DNA of 64,000 nt from the NCBI RefSeq assembly GCF_000332975.1, contig NZ_BANR01000021.1, forward strand, positions 1 to 64,000. The letters run 5' to 3'. Each line of letters starts with the position of its first letter. The first letter of the stretch is position 1. This stretch comes from Gordonia aichiensis NBRC 108223 (lineage in GTDB: Bacteria; Actinomycetota; Actinomycetes; Mycobacteriales; Mycobacteriaceae). Both the position numbers and the translations under genes were made by a program. Below, piece after piece: positions 1-9,081 of this stretch. The notes below the pieces were generated by a model. The model did not search any database, had not been told where the DNA came from, and saw nothing but the letters and a program-made list of their open reading frames with translations.

Positions 1-7
1 CCGTCAT
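1..7 (-). CDS. Start of an unidentified gene leaving the window
   Basis: Only the first codons are present: an ATG at 7-5 on the minus strand, reading away from the window. It is supported by an ideal Shine-Dalgarno sequence, AGGAGG at 21-16, eight bases upstream. No product can be assigned. In mycobacteria the gene next to thiE on this side is often a MutT-type hydrolase, but nothing here can confirm that. Confidence 0.5.
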
Positions 8-309
8 ACCTGCTGCCTCCTGACGGATTCCGCGGGGAAGTGCGTGGCCGATCCGCTGCCAGAGCGGATCTGCGGCATTGCTGTCACAGCATGTCTGGGA
101 AAGATGAAGGTTGTGCATCGCTGAAGGTCATTCCGGTGAAAGAAACGGTGACCGACGAGCGCACGACGACCCCGCAGCGGGGGGTCGGTCGAAACTAGAC
201 CCCGCTGCGGCGGATTACGAGAGCGCTCGCTGCGTACAACATGGTGACGTTTACTCTAGCGCTGCCCACCGGGCTCAGCGCAACCGGATGACGTCAGAAT
301 CATCCGCGG
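8..309. other. Intergenic region between the left-edge gene and thiE
   Basis: About 300 bases with no supportable gene. The short open frames crossing it have no recognisable product and mostly overlap thiE antisense. It holds the ribosome binding site of the left-edge gene and one strong hairpin at 172-210, listed separately. The promoter of the left-edge gene must lie here, but I see no clear hexamers. Confidence 0.5.
172..210. terminator. Hairpin downstream of thiE
   Basis: Two perfectly complementary 11-base arms, CCGCAGCGGGG (172-182) and CCCCGCTGCGG (200-210), flank a 17-base loop. The hairpin lies about 100 bases beyond the thiE stop codon on the minus strand. There is no clear T tract, so if it is a terminator it is the U-poor kind common in actinobacteria. 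A protein-binding site is also possible. Confidence 0.45.
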
Positions 310-1002
310 TCAGGCGAGTCCTGCGCGCAGCTGTGACGCCGCGGCCTCCGGGTCCGACGCTGCGGTGATCGCACGCACGACGACGATCCGTCGTGCACCC
401 GCCGCGGTGACCTCTGGCACCCGGGCTTCGTCGATGCCGCCGATCGCGAACCACGGCTTGCGTCGTCGGGGGTTCTGCGCAGCTTCGCTCGCAGCGACCT
501 CGCGCACCAGATCGAGACCGGGAGCCGGGCGCCCCGGTTTGGTGGGTGTCGGCCAGCACGGACCCACACAGAAATAGTCGACGTCGAGGTCGGCCTCGGC
601 TGCTGCTGCCTGGTCGACATCGTGCGTCGACCGGCCGAGGAGCACGTCTGCGCCGACGATCCGCCGGGCCGCTGCAGGAGGAAGGTCGTCCTGCCCGATG
701 TGCAGGATGTCGGCACCGGCGAGCGTCGCGATGTCGGCGCGGTCGTTGACGGCCAGCAGCGCATCGCGCGCGTGTGTCAACTCCCGCAGGATCGCGAGAA
801 GCTCCAACTCCTCGCGTGCCTCGAGTGCTCCGAAGCGCTTCTCGCCCGCAGATCCTTTGTCGCGCAACTGCACGATGTCGACGCCGCCCGCGAGTGCGGC
901 GTCGACGAACTCGGCGAGATCACCGTGTTCGCGTCGTGCATCGGTGCACAGGTAGAGCGTCGAGGACTCCAGTCGGGTGGTGCGCGTGTGCTTGCCGGTC
1001 AC
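310..1002 (-). CDS. thiE: Thiamine-phosphate synthase
   Basis: ThiE joins HMP pyrophosphate and the thiazole phosphate to make thiamine phosphate in the cytosol. The protein has the family core in order: [10 protein letters not shown] near the N-terminus, [57 protein letters not shown] and RRIVVVRAI. With a GTG start at 1002 it is 230 residues, close to mycobacterial ThiE. The open frame continues to an ATG at 1128, but that extension would be encoded by a tandem repeat (1047-1115) and reach opposite the TPP riboswitch, so it is rejected. GTG at 1020 is the other plausible start. It is divergent from thiO-thiS-thiG and has no visible riboswitch of its own. Confidence 0.93.
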   Translation of the reverse strand: MTGKHTRTTRLESSTLYLCTDARREHGDLAEFVDAALAGGVDIVQLRDKGSAGEKRFGALEAREELELLAILRELTHARDALLAVNDRADIATLAGADILHIGQDDLPPAAARRIVGADVLLGRSTHDVDQAAAAEADLDVDYFCVGPCWPTPTKPGRPAPGLDLVREVAASEAAQNPRRRKPWFAIGGIDEARVPEVTAAGARRIVVVRAITAASDPEAAASQLRAGLA

Positions 1003-1046
1003 CGTCGCCAGCGTAGCCACGTTGTCGGCCACCGCTCGCGTTGGAC

Positions 1047-1115
1047 TGGCCGCAGGAAGGAGATGGCCGCAGGAGGGAGATGGTCGCAGCAGGGAAGATG
1101 GCCGCAGTAGGGTGG
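1047..1115. repeat. Four 17-18 bp tandem copies between thiE and the riboswitch
   Basis: Copies begin at 1047, 1064, 1081 and 1099 and follow the pattern TGGCCGCAGNAGGGAGA with few changes. The array fills the space between the thiE start and the TPP riboswitch, where the divergent promoters should be. It is one of many unrelated short tandem arrays in this window. Confidence 0.9.
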
Positions 1116-1118
1116 AGA

Positions 1119-1216
1119 GGACAGACACGGGAGTCCGCGGAACGGCGGGCTGAGAGTGCGGGACGCCCCCGCTGACCGTCGCACCTGATCCGGGTCATGC
1201 CGGCGAAGGAAGGATC
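1119..1216 (+). ncRNA. TPP riboswitch (THI element)
   Basis: The conserved aptamer parts are visible in order: CTGAGAGTG near 1150, the GACCGTCGCACCTGATCCGG core near 1174-1193, and ATGCCGGCGAAGGAAG at 1198-1213. Thiamine pyrophosphate binding to such elements represses downstream thi genes. The 3' end contains GAAGGAAGGA (1205-1214), which also serves as the thiO Shine-Dalgarno, and the TTG start follows at 1225. Control of translation initiation is therefore more likely than transcription termination. No terminator hairpin is seen between aptamer and start. Confidence 0.93.
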
Positions 1217-1224
1217 TCGAGACG

Positions 1225-2408
1225 TTGACTGTCGGAAGCCAGACCCCCGACCTCGCCGTCGTCGGCGGTGGAGTCATCGGACTGACCTGCGCTCTTGCTG
1301 CAGTGGATGCGGGCATGCGCGTGGTGGTCCACGACGCAGGGCCGCAGCATCGGGCCTCGCACGTCGCAGGCGGCATGCTCGGTTCACTCGGCGAGGGATT
1401 GCCCGGCGAAGAAGCGCTGCTCGAAGCGACGTCGGAATCGGTTGCGCGATGGCCGTTGCTGCTCACGCGTCTCGGCGACCCGGACAAGCGAGAGGCACCG
1501 GACACGCGAGAGGCACCGGACAGGCGAGATGTCGGAGAAACGGACACGGGCGCGACGATCGCGGTCGCAGGTGACTCACTGTTCGTTGCGACGACGGCCA
1601 CCGACCTCGAGTACCTGAGTCGGTTGGCCGACAAGGCGTGGAAGCCGTCCCTGGTCGACGGGCGGGAGGTCAGGCGCGTGGGGCCCGCCGAGATCCGCGA
1701 GCTAGAGGGTGCACTGACGTCGCGTCTGCGCGGCGGATTCGTCGCTGTGGGTGAGGGGGCCGTCGACAATCGAGTACTCCTCGCGCGGCTGCGCGGCGCA
1801 CTGCGGGATGCGGGCGCCGTGCTGTGCAATGACACGATCACCGATCTCGGCGACGTCGCAGGCGGACAGGTGCTGCTCGCGGCCGGGGCGGGTGTGTCGC
1901 AGCTCTTGCCGGATGCCGCCATCCATGTCGCGAAGGGTGAGATCCTTCGACTGTCGCGCACACGCTGGTCCGTGCCACCACCGCGTCACGTCGTCCGCGC
2001 CAGGGTGGACGGCCGCGCGGTGTACCTCGTACCGCGTTCGGGCGGAATTGTCGTCGGCGCAACACAATACGAGTCGCATGAGCCTGGCGCCGAGGTTTCC
2101 GGCGTGCGCGATCTGCTCGACGATGCGCTGACCGTGATGCCAGGGCTCGCGGGCTACACGCTCACCGAGGTGGGTGTGGGATACCGCCCGTGCTCGGTCG
2201 ACGGGCTGCCGCTGATACGTCGTGCCGACGACCGCGTCATCGTCGCGGCAGGGCACGGCCGCAATGGAATCGTCCTCGCGCCGTACACCGCACATCGGGT
2301 TCTGGAACTGTTGCAGCGCAACGACGGTGACGGCGTCGGTGGTCGCGGATATTCGACAGACGCATCCCCGGAAACACGATACGAGGAAACCCGATACGAG
2401 GAGACGCG

Positions 2409-2412
<4 letters not shown>
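1225..2412 (+). CDS. thiO: Glycine oxidase, thiazole branch of thiamine synthesis
   Basis: ThiO is an FAD enzyme that oxidises glycine to the imine used by ThiG. The N-terminus has the dinucleotide-binding GGGVIGL motif followed by HDAGPQHRASHVAGGMLG, and the C-terminus has GYRPCSVDGLPLI and GHGRNGIVLAPYTA, both typical of DAO-type oxidases. The start is a TTG placed behind the riboswitch ribosome binding site. At 395 residues it is longer than usual because of two low-complexity stretches made by tandem repeats: DKREAPDTREAPDRRD near residues 87-102, and the ETRYEETRYEETR tail. The stop overlaps the thiS start (ATGA), so the two are probably translationally coupled. Confidence 0.92.
1482..1535 (+). 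repeat. 18 bp tandem repeat inside thiO
   Basis: Three copies of an 18-base unit start at 1482, 1500 and 1518, with consensus GGACANGCGAGAGGCACC; the third has drifted. The unit is a multiple of three, so the array adds a charged six-residue repeat in a surface position without breaking the frame. Confidence 0.85.
2371..2412 (+). repeat. 15 bp tandem repeat spanning the thiO stop and thiS start
   Basis: Copies GAAACNCGATACGAG begin at 2371 and 2386, and a shortened third copy (2401-2412) carries the overlapping stop and start codons of thiO and thiS. It encodes the repetitive tail of ThiO. Copy number could change the ThiO tail length without touching thiS. Confidence 0.85.
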
Positions 2413-3414
<1,002 letters not shown>

Positions 3415-3467
3415 ACCCATTCGACGGACACATTCCGGCGAACCCATTTGGCGAACCCATTCGGCGG
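3415..3467. repeat. 13-14 bp tandem repeat after thiG
   Basis: Four degenerate copies starting at 3415, 3428, 3442 and 3455 follow ACCCATTCGGCGG. They begin directly after the thiG stop codon and fill the spacer before the ABC transporter genes. Confidence 0.8.
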
Positions 3468-3520
3468 GAGCGGGCGCGACCGGCGCGTCGAGATCCGTCA
3501 CCGACGGTGCGTGGGTTGCT

Positions 3521-4450
3521 ATGGTCGACGCGATGCTTGCCGCGGCCGATCTGACCAAGACCTTCGGCGGTGTGACGGCCGTCGACCACCTGAATTTCAC
3601 CGTTGCGCCCGGACGCGTAACGGGTTTCCTCGGCCCCAACGGGGCAGGGAAATCCACGACGATGCGCATGATCCTCGGCCTCGATCGGCCGACGTCGGGT
3701 ACGGCGATGATAGGAGGACGCCTCTACCGCGACCTCGACGATCCCCTCCGCCAGGTGGGTGCGCTCCTCGACGCACGATGGGTGCACCCCAACAGGAGTG
3801 CGCGGAATCATCTCCGGTGGATGGCCGCGACCAACGACCTACCGGCGCGCAGGGTCGACGAGGTGCTCGACATGGTGGGGCTCACGCCTGTCGCCGATCA
3901 ACGTGCCGGTGGTTTCTCGCTCGGCATGTCGCAGCGGCTCGGGCTCGCAGGTGCACTGCTCGGCGATCCGCACACCCTCGTCCTCGACGAACCGGTGAAC
4001 GGCCTCGATCCGGAGGGCATCGTCTGGGTCCGCAACTTCATGCGAGCACTCGCCGCCGAGGGCAGAACGGTTTTCGTGTCGAGCCATCTGCTCACCGAGA
4101 TGTCCCTGACTGCCGACCACGTTGTCGTCATCGGCCGGGGCAGACTGATCGCCGACTGTTCGATCTCGGAGTTCACCTCGCGGGCACGGCCGGTCGCTCG
4201 CGTACGCACGCCACAGCCTGCGGAGCTCCATCGGGCACTCGAGGTCGCGGGGCTGTCGGTGACACCTGTCTCGGGGCAGGACGGTCGGGTCTACCTCACC
4301 GTTGCCGACGCGACGACCGATCAGGTCGGCGACGTCGCGGCCGCGGCGGGAATCGGGCTGCACGAGTTGGTCTCCGACACACCGTCGCTCGAGGACGTCT
4401 ACATGGCTGCCACTGCCGAGTCGATCGACTACCGAGGGGGACAGCGCTGA
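3521..4450 (+). CDS. ABC transporter ATP-binding protein
   Basis: This is the ATPase half of an ABC-2 type exporter. It has the Walker A motif GPNGAGKST at about 38-46, ABC signature FSLGMSQ at about 132-138, Walker B TLVLDEP at about 152-158, and the switch histidine in VSSH near 189. The C-terminal 80-90 residues form the usual extension of drug or lipid exporters of this class. ATG at 3521 is used; ATG at 3533 is equally possible. Its stop overlaps the start of the permease gene, so the two products form one transporter. The substrate cannot be told from sequence. Confidence 0.93.
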   Translation: MVDAMLAAADLTKTFGGVTAVDHLNFTVAPGRVTGFLGPNGAGKSTTMRMILGLDRPTSGTAMIGGRLYRDLDDPLRQVGALLDARWVHPNRSARNHLRWMAATNDLPARRVDEVLDMVGLTPVADQRAGGFSLGMSQRLGLAGALLGDPHTLVLDEPVNGLDPEGIVWVRNFMRALAAEGRTVFVSSHLLTEMSLTADHVVVIGRGRLIADCSISEFTSRARPVARVRTPQPAELHRALEVAGLSVTPVSGQDGRVYLTVADATTDQVGDVAAAAGIGLHELVSDTPSLEDVYMAATAESIDYRGGQR

Positions 4451-5241
4451 TGGGCGCCGTGCGGGCCGAGCGGATCAAACTGACCAGCACACGTGCGCCG
4501 TGGTGGTGCGTCGCCGCGGTCGTGATCCTTGGGCTCGGCATCGCCTGCCTGATCGCGCTCGTCACCCGAGGTGCCGACACGGTCGCCGATCAACCCCAGG
4601 ACATGGGCGCCGACGGATCGGCCGATCAGATCGGTGCGGCGTCGGTGTATCTGATCGGCGTGAACTTCTTCGGTGTGGTCATCCTGATGATCATGGGAGT
4701 GCTCGGGGTCACCACCGAGTTCCGGTACGGCACCATCCGCACGTCCTTCCTGGCCATCCCTCATCGGTGGAATGTGTTGTGTGCCAAGGCGTTGGTGTAC
4801 GTCGCGCTGACCTTCGTCGTCGTGGTGCCGTTGTCGTTGTGCGCCATCCTGCTCGTGATCGGATTATCCGACGGTTCGTCGGGGATGACCCTCGGCAGTG
4901 AGCACGTCATCAGACAGATCTGGGGCACCGCAGTCTGGGCCGCACTGTGCGTCGTGGTGGGAATCGGGGTCGGTGCGCTCGTGCGCCAGACCGCGGGTGC
5001 GGTCTCGGTGGTGCTGGTGTGGATGCTGGTGATCGAGAACGTCGCAGCCGCCCTACCGGTTGTCGGGCGTCGGATCGGGCCGTTCCTGCCCTTCCGCAAC
5101 GGTTCCCGATTCCTCGACGGCGATTTCCCAGGCGACGGCTATCACTGGAACTCGTGGGTCTCGCTGGTCTACTTCGCGATCTTCGCGGCGATCGTCTTCG
5201 CGCTCGGCGTACTCGCGGTGAACAAACGCGACGCCGGGTAG
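4450..5241 (+). CDS. ABC-2 type transporter permease
   Basis: The membrane half of the exporter whose ATPase is encoded just upstream (start and stop share bases at 4450). The 263-residue protein has about six hydrophobic segments, a first one near residues 18-40 after a basic N-terminus, and a charged end VNKRDAG facing the cytosol. GVTTEFRYGTIRTSF between the second and third segments is typical of ABC-2 permeases of the bacitracin or NatB kind. The ATG is fixed by the tight overlap with the ATPase gene. Confidence 0.9.
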   Translation: MGAVRAERIKLTSTRAPWWCVAAVVILGLGIACLIALVTRGADTVADQPQDMGADGSADQIGAASVYLIGVNFFGVVILMIMGVLGVTTEFRYGTIRTSFLAIPHRWNVLCAKALVYVALTFVVVVPLSLCAILLVIGLSDGSSGMTLGSEHVIRQIWGTAVWAALCVVVGIGVGALVRQTAGAVSVVLVWMLVIENVAAALPVVGRRIGPFLPFRNGSRFLDGDFPGDGYHWNSWVSLVYFAIFAAIVFALGVLAVNKRDAG

Positions 5242-5320
5242 TTCATTCGAGCCACCCACAGTGCCGTCATCTCGGCGCTGTTGCCCCGACAACGGGCCGT
5301 GGGTACCTAGTCTGTGTGTT

Positions 5321-6262
5321 GTGGGCAACAGAAGGCCCGGTGCCGATGGTCGACGTACCCGGTGGGGGAGCGGACTGCGAGCGCTGACCGCTGCCGAATG
5401 GCATGTGATCCGCGGGCGTGACCCGGACCTCGACCCGGTCGAGATCTCGGAGTTCTCCGGACCACTTCTTGCCGGCGGTGTTGTCGTTGCTGTCGTCGGA
5501 GTCCTTCCGCTGGTCGGGACCCGACTCTCCGACAGCGCCGACAGCCTGTTCGGGCCGCTGATCGGGTCGTTCGCGCTGGCGGCGGTGTGTACCACTGCTG
5601 TCGCCTGGGTGCTGAGCGCGCTGATCTCGGGCTTCGTGGTGCTGATCGTCTACGACGCGAGTCCCCGTGTGGCAAGCGCGGCGACCGAGTCAGCGGTGCG
5701 CGGCTCCTTCGGGCGAATCGAGGGGGCGGCCAGCTCAGTGACGCTCGTGGCGCTCATCTCGGGACTGGTCTCGCTGGCGATCGGACTGCCGAACCTCACG
5801 TCGAGCGACGACGAATCGTCGATCATCGAGGAGTTGCTCTCCGCACAGGTCGCGTGTCTGCTCCTCGTGCTGATGCTCGGATTCACCGTCGAGTCGGTCA
5901 GGACCGCGGCCGAGATCCTCGGGTCGCAGGTACGGGTGATCGGATGGCTGGGTTCGCTGCTGATCGTGTTGGTCTCGTTCTACCTCGCGTCGACGGCGGG
6001 GCCGTTCGCCCCGGTGAAGCTGACGCGCAACATCCTTGAGGCGTGGCTGCCCGCGGAGGTCGACGGTGTGCCGAGAGCGAAGGTGGTGGCTGATGTGCTG
6101 CCCGCGCAGAGTTGTCTGTGGACGATGCTCGGCATAGCGCCGTTCGTGATCGTGGCGTGGTTTGTCACGGCATGGCGACTCGGAGCGCTACGCAGCCTAC
6201 GCACCGCTGTTCGGGCTGCCGCGGGGCAGGAACCGACCGACCGAGCCGATCAGCTAGAGTAA
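5321..6262 (+). CDS. Multi-pass membrane protein of unknown function
   Basis: I do not recognise a family. The 313-residue product begins with a short charged segment (RALTAAEWHVIRGRDPDLDPVEISEF). About six transmembrane helices follow, near residues 50-70, 85-110, 140-160, 180-200, 220-240 and 270-290, and a basic tail comes last. GTG at 5321 is chosen because upstream frame sequence looks non-coding. It lies 79 bases after the ABC permease and could be co-transcribed with it. The gene ends convergently with the next one, and the two coding regions overlap by 13 bases. Confidence 0.72.
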   Translation: MGNRRPGADGRRTRWGSGLRALTAAEWHVIRGRDPDLDPVEISEFSGPLLAGGVVVAVVGVLPLVGTRLSDSADSLFGPLIGSFALAAVCTTAVAWVLSALISGFVVLIVYDASPRVASAATESAVRGSFGRIEGAASSVTLVALISGLVSLAIGLPNLTSSDDESSIIEELLSAQVACLLLVLMLGFTVESVRTAAEILGSQVRVIGWLGSLLIVLVSFYLASTAGPFAPVKLTRNILEAWLPAEVDGVPRAKVVADVLPAQSCLWTMLGIAPFVIVAWFVTAWRLGALRSLRTAVRAAAGQEPTDRADQLE

Positions 6263-7521
6263 CGCTGCGAGTGCCGGCGGTCGTCGACGCCGATCTCGGT
6301 GAAGTCGATGTCCGACCTCGCGGGTCCATCAAGGGTGCTGTCGGCGTTGGCGGCTTTCGCGCCTGTGGTGTTCTTGCTGGTCCCGTTGTCGTCACTGTCC
6401 CGCGGAGAGCCGCCGCGCGGGGATGTGTCGCGCTGAGAGGTGCCGTCACCGTGAGCCCCGCCGACCTCGTCCCCGCCGACCTCGTCGTCATCGTCGTCGA
6501 AGTCGGCCGGGGCGAAGCCGAACGAGTCGATCTCGTCGGCGGTCGCGCCCGACTCGGACTGATCGTCGGCCAGATCGGTGTCGGTCGAGTCGTCGTCTTC
6601 ACGTCCGCGCCGCCATCCGCCCTTCATCGGGGGCGCCTCACCGAAGTGGTCGGGGTCCCCGGAGCCGTACCAGGCGACCAGAACGGCACCCACCACCGCT
6701 CCGACGAAGCCGACCAGTGCGAGCCAGCCGAAGCCCGGCTTCGCCTGGTCGCCGAGGAACATGACGCCGATGAGGCTCGGGCCTGCTGTTTCGCCGACCA
6801 CAAGCACAGCCGTGACGCCATTGACAGCGCCGAGTTGCAGGGCGACGGTCTGTACGAAGAATCCGACGGCACCGGCGATTGCGATGGTCCACGCTGCGGG
6901 GTCGAGAAGGAGTCGAACGGGGTCGAAGGGGTGGATGCCGTCGAGGATCCGCACCGCTATGGCGATGACCCCGAACAACAGACCTGCCGCGGCGCCACCC
7001 GCGATCGCGCCATGCCGGCCGAGGCGGTACACCGACAGCAATGCCAGCCCGCTCAGGACGACGGTGGCGAAGAACAGCATCCAGTGGAAACCGCGCCCGC
7101 CGGAATCGCCGGTCTGATGAGACGACGACATACCTAGTAGGCATAGCGAGAAAACGACGAGCCAGATCGCGACCCAGTCCCTGGTGTGCAGCGCGATGTT
7201 GAGCATGATGGTGCCCAACAGTGCGGTGATCACCAGGTTGGCCGAGACGATGGTCTGCGAGAGGAACAGTGGCAGGTAGCGCGCAGCGACCGCACCACCG
7301 GCGAACCCGACCGTCACCAGGACCGTGCCGAGGATGAATGCCGGGTCGACAAAGGTCGACGCCGTGGAGCGAAGGGTAGGGCCACCTGCGGCGTTGGTGG
7401 TTTCTATGCCCTCATCGCGTTCGGTCTGCGCGGCGCGGCGGGCCCCGAGGGCACGCAGCACCGTCGACATGCCGTATGCCACCGCGGCGAGACTCGCCGC
7501 GATGACGCCGATGAGGAACAT
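6250..7521 (-). CDS. DMT-like membrane protein with a long acidic tail
   Basis: About nine or ten transmembrane segments occupy residues 1-300 in the pattern of drug/metabolite or NIPA-type permeases, including LPLFLSQTIVSANLVITALLGTIMLN and VNGVTAVLVVGETAGPSLIGVMFLGD. The last 120 residues are a soluble, disordered tail rich in Asp, Glu, Ser and Gly (FDDDDDEVGGDEVGG). ATG at 7521 sits behind AGAGGTGG; the open frame also has a GTG at 7530. The substrate is unknown. The 3' end overlaps the convergent upstream gene. Confidence 0.8.
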   Translation of the reverse strand: MFLIGVIAASLAAVAYGMSTVLRALGARRAAQTERDEGIETTNAAGGPTLRSTASTFVDPAFILGTVLVTVGFAGGAVAARYLPLFLSQTIVSANLVITALLGTIMLNIALHTRDWVAIWLVVFSLCLLGMSSSHQTGDSGGRGFHWMLFFATVVLSGLALLSVYRLGRHGAIAGGAAAGLLFGVIAIAVRILDGIHPFDPVRLLLDPAAWTIAIAGAVGFFVQTVALQLGAVNGVTAVLVVGETAGPSLIGVMFLGDQAKPGFGWLALVGFVGAVVGAVLVAWYGSGDPDHFGEAPPMKGGWRRGREDDDSTDTDLADDQSESGATADEIDSFGFAPADFDDDDDEVGGDEVGGAHGDGTSQRDTSPRGGSPRDSDDNGTSKNTTGAKAANADSTLDGPARSDIDFTEIGVDDRRHSQRYSS

Positions 7522-7575
7522 GCGACCCACCTCTCGTGTCGTCCGCGGTTGTTCATCGCAGTCGGATCGTCGCCC

Positions 7576-7605
7576 GGCTGCTCGTTGTCCGGCTGCTCGT
7601 TGTCC
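7576..7605. repeat. 15 bp perfect tandem duplication
   Basis: GGCTGCTCGTTGTCC occurs twice in direct succession at 7576 and 7591, and a partial third copy (GG) follows. It lies in the 280-base spacer between the DMT-like gene and the ATP-grasp gene, where both promoters should be. Confidence 0.85.
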
Positions 7606-7805
7606 GGTGGGGTCGCCCGGCGCTCCGCCCGGTGGGCGGGGGCGAAAGCGTCACCCGCTGAATGTGGACCTCCCCGGCAACCACAACTCATCGCCTCAAC
7701 GGTCGGCAAGTGAGTTATTATTCCTCTCTCAGTATCCATGGCGGGTCTGACAACCACACCACCGCCCACCTCGGACGTGCGTCGGGTACTGACTAGACTC
7801 GCGGT

Positions 7806-8972
7806 GTGGCGTCCTCACCGAAGAAGCATGTTCTGATCACCTTCGGCCGATCTTTCCTCACGCTGAACCTGGCGAGACTGATGTCAGCGGCAGGCCACCG
7901 GATGACCGTCGTCGACAGCATTCCCATCGGTGTCAGCCGTTTCTCCAATGCGGTCGACGCTTTTCACAAGGTGCCCGCGCCGAAGTTCGAGCCCCGCGAC
8001 TACTGCCGTGAACTGGCCCGCATCGTCACCGACGAGAAGGTCGACATGGTCATCCCCATCCATGAGGAGACCGACATCCTCTCGATGATGGTGGGGCTGT
8101 TCCCCGCGGACTGCGAGGTGTTCCTGTCTGACTTCGACACCGAGAACAAGCTCCACAACAAGTACGACTTCCAGCGTGAACTGGTGTCGATGGGTATACC
8201 GACGCTCAAGTTCGCCGTCGTCGAGAATCGGGACGACGCCGCGGCTCTCGACTTTGACGTTCCGTTTGCGCTCAAGCAGTGCTATTCGCGCGGTTCGCAG
8301 AAGGTCCACAAGATCATGCCCGGCGAGAACCTCGACTGGGTCGAGTACGACCCGACGAACCCGTGGTTGGCGCAGGAGTGGAAAGAGGGCAAGCGCTACT
8401 GCACGTACTCGGTGTGCCGCGATGGCAAGGTCAATGCGCACGCAACCTATCCCGTCAGTTATGCGATCGGCGGCAGTTCGTGCTTGTCGTTCACCTCGAT
8501 CAAGCATCAGGCGATATTCGACTGGGTATCGGAATTCGTTGCGGCGGAACGGTTCAGCGGCCAGGCCGGATTCGACTTCATCGAGGGCGCCGACGGCAGC
8601 CTCTACTGCATCGAGTGCAATCCGCGCTCGACCAGCGGGATCATGATGTTCAGGCCGCACAACGACGTACCGTCGGCGTTCTTCGGTGACAACGACCACC
8701 TGATCGTTCCCGACTCGGACGTCGACCGCATGATCGGTCTCGGCATGCTGCTCTACGGGTGGACGAAAGCGTCACGGCAGGGTCGGCCGATGCGTCAGTT
8801 CTGGAAGGACTTCCGCGATTCCGAGGACGTGATCTTCGAGCGCGACGACATGAAGCCCGGCGTGATGCTGCCGGTGGCCTATGCGTCGATCCTGCGCGAC
8901 TGCCGCCGCTACCACGTCGGTCTCGCCGAGGGGTTCATGCATGACCACGAATGGGACGGCCACCCGATCTGA
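7806..8972 (+). CDS. ATP-grasp family enzyme
   Basis: The 388-residue protein has an N-terminal nucleotide-fold part (HVLITFGRSFLTLNLARLMSAAGHRMTVVDS) followed by an ATP-grasp domain. Visible are FALKQCYSRGSQKVHK for the phosphate-binding strand and loop, AQEWKEGKRYCTYSVCRDGKV, and the metal-binding end LYCIECNPRSTSG. Such enzymes ligate a carboxylate to an amine or thiol through an acylphosphate, or act like carbamoyl-phosphate synthase. The start is GTG at 7806. It stands alone between a divergent and a convergent gene, so the substrate stays open. Confidence 0.85.
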   Translation: MASSPKKHVLITFGRSFLTLNLARLMSAAGHRMTVVDSIPIGVSRFSNAVDAFHKVPAPKFEPRDYCRELARIVTDEKVDMVIPIHEETDILSMMVGLFPADCEVFLSDFDTENKLHNKYDFQRELVSMGIPTLKFAVVENRDDAAALDFDVPFALKQCYSRGSQKVHKIMPGENLDWVEYDPTNPWLAQEWKEGKRYCTYSVCRDGKVNAHATYPVSYAIGGSSCLSFTSIKHQAIFDWVSEFVAAERFSGQAGFDFIEGADGSLYCIECNPRSTSGIMMFRPHNDVPSAFFGDNDHLIVPDSDVDRMIGLGMLLYGWTKASRQGRPMRQFWKDFRDSEDVIFERDDMKPGVMLPVAYASILRDCRRYHVGLAEGFMHDHEWDGHPI

Positions 8973-9030
8973 CGGCACCCCGATTCTGGGTGGCGCCCGA
9001 TGTGAGCGCCACGCGATCTGACGGCGATGC

Positions 9031-9078
9031 GGCCTGATGGTTGCCCGGCCTGATGGTCGTCGGGCCTGATGGTCGCCG
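9031..9078. repeat. Three 16 bp tandem copies after the ATP-grasp gene
   Basis: GGCCTGATGGTNGNCG is repeated at 9031, 9047 and 9063. The array ends a few bases before the stop codon of the convergent deaminase gene. More degenerate GATCTGACGGC copies precede it from about 8968, so the whole spacer of about 110 bases is repeat-derived. Confidence 0.88.
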
Positions 9079-9081
9079 GGG

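Noticed and set aside
111-368. Plus-strand frame of 85 codons before and over the thiE end
   Set aside because: No recognisable protein, no ribosome binding site and overlap with thiE antisense; high-GC sequence produces many such frames.
5280-5306. GTTG-N17-GGGTAC as a SigF promoter of the membrane protein gene
   Set aside because: The -35 has a mismatch, spacing is at the limit, and the -10 is only 14 bases before the GTG start.
9031-9078. CRISPR-like direct repeats
   Set aside because: The 16-bp units are contiguous without spacers and there are no cas genes; the same holds for all other arrays here.
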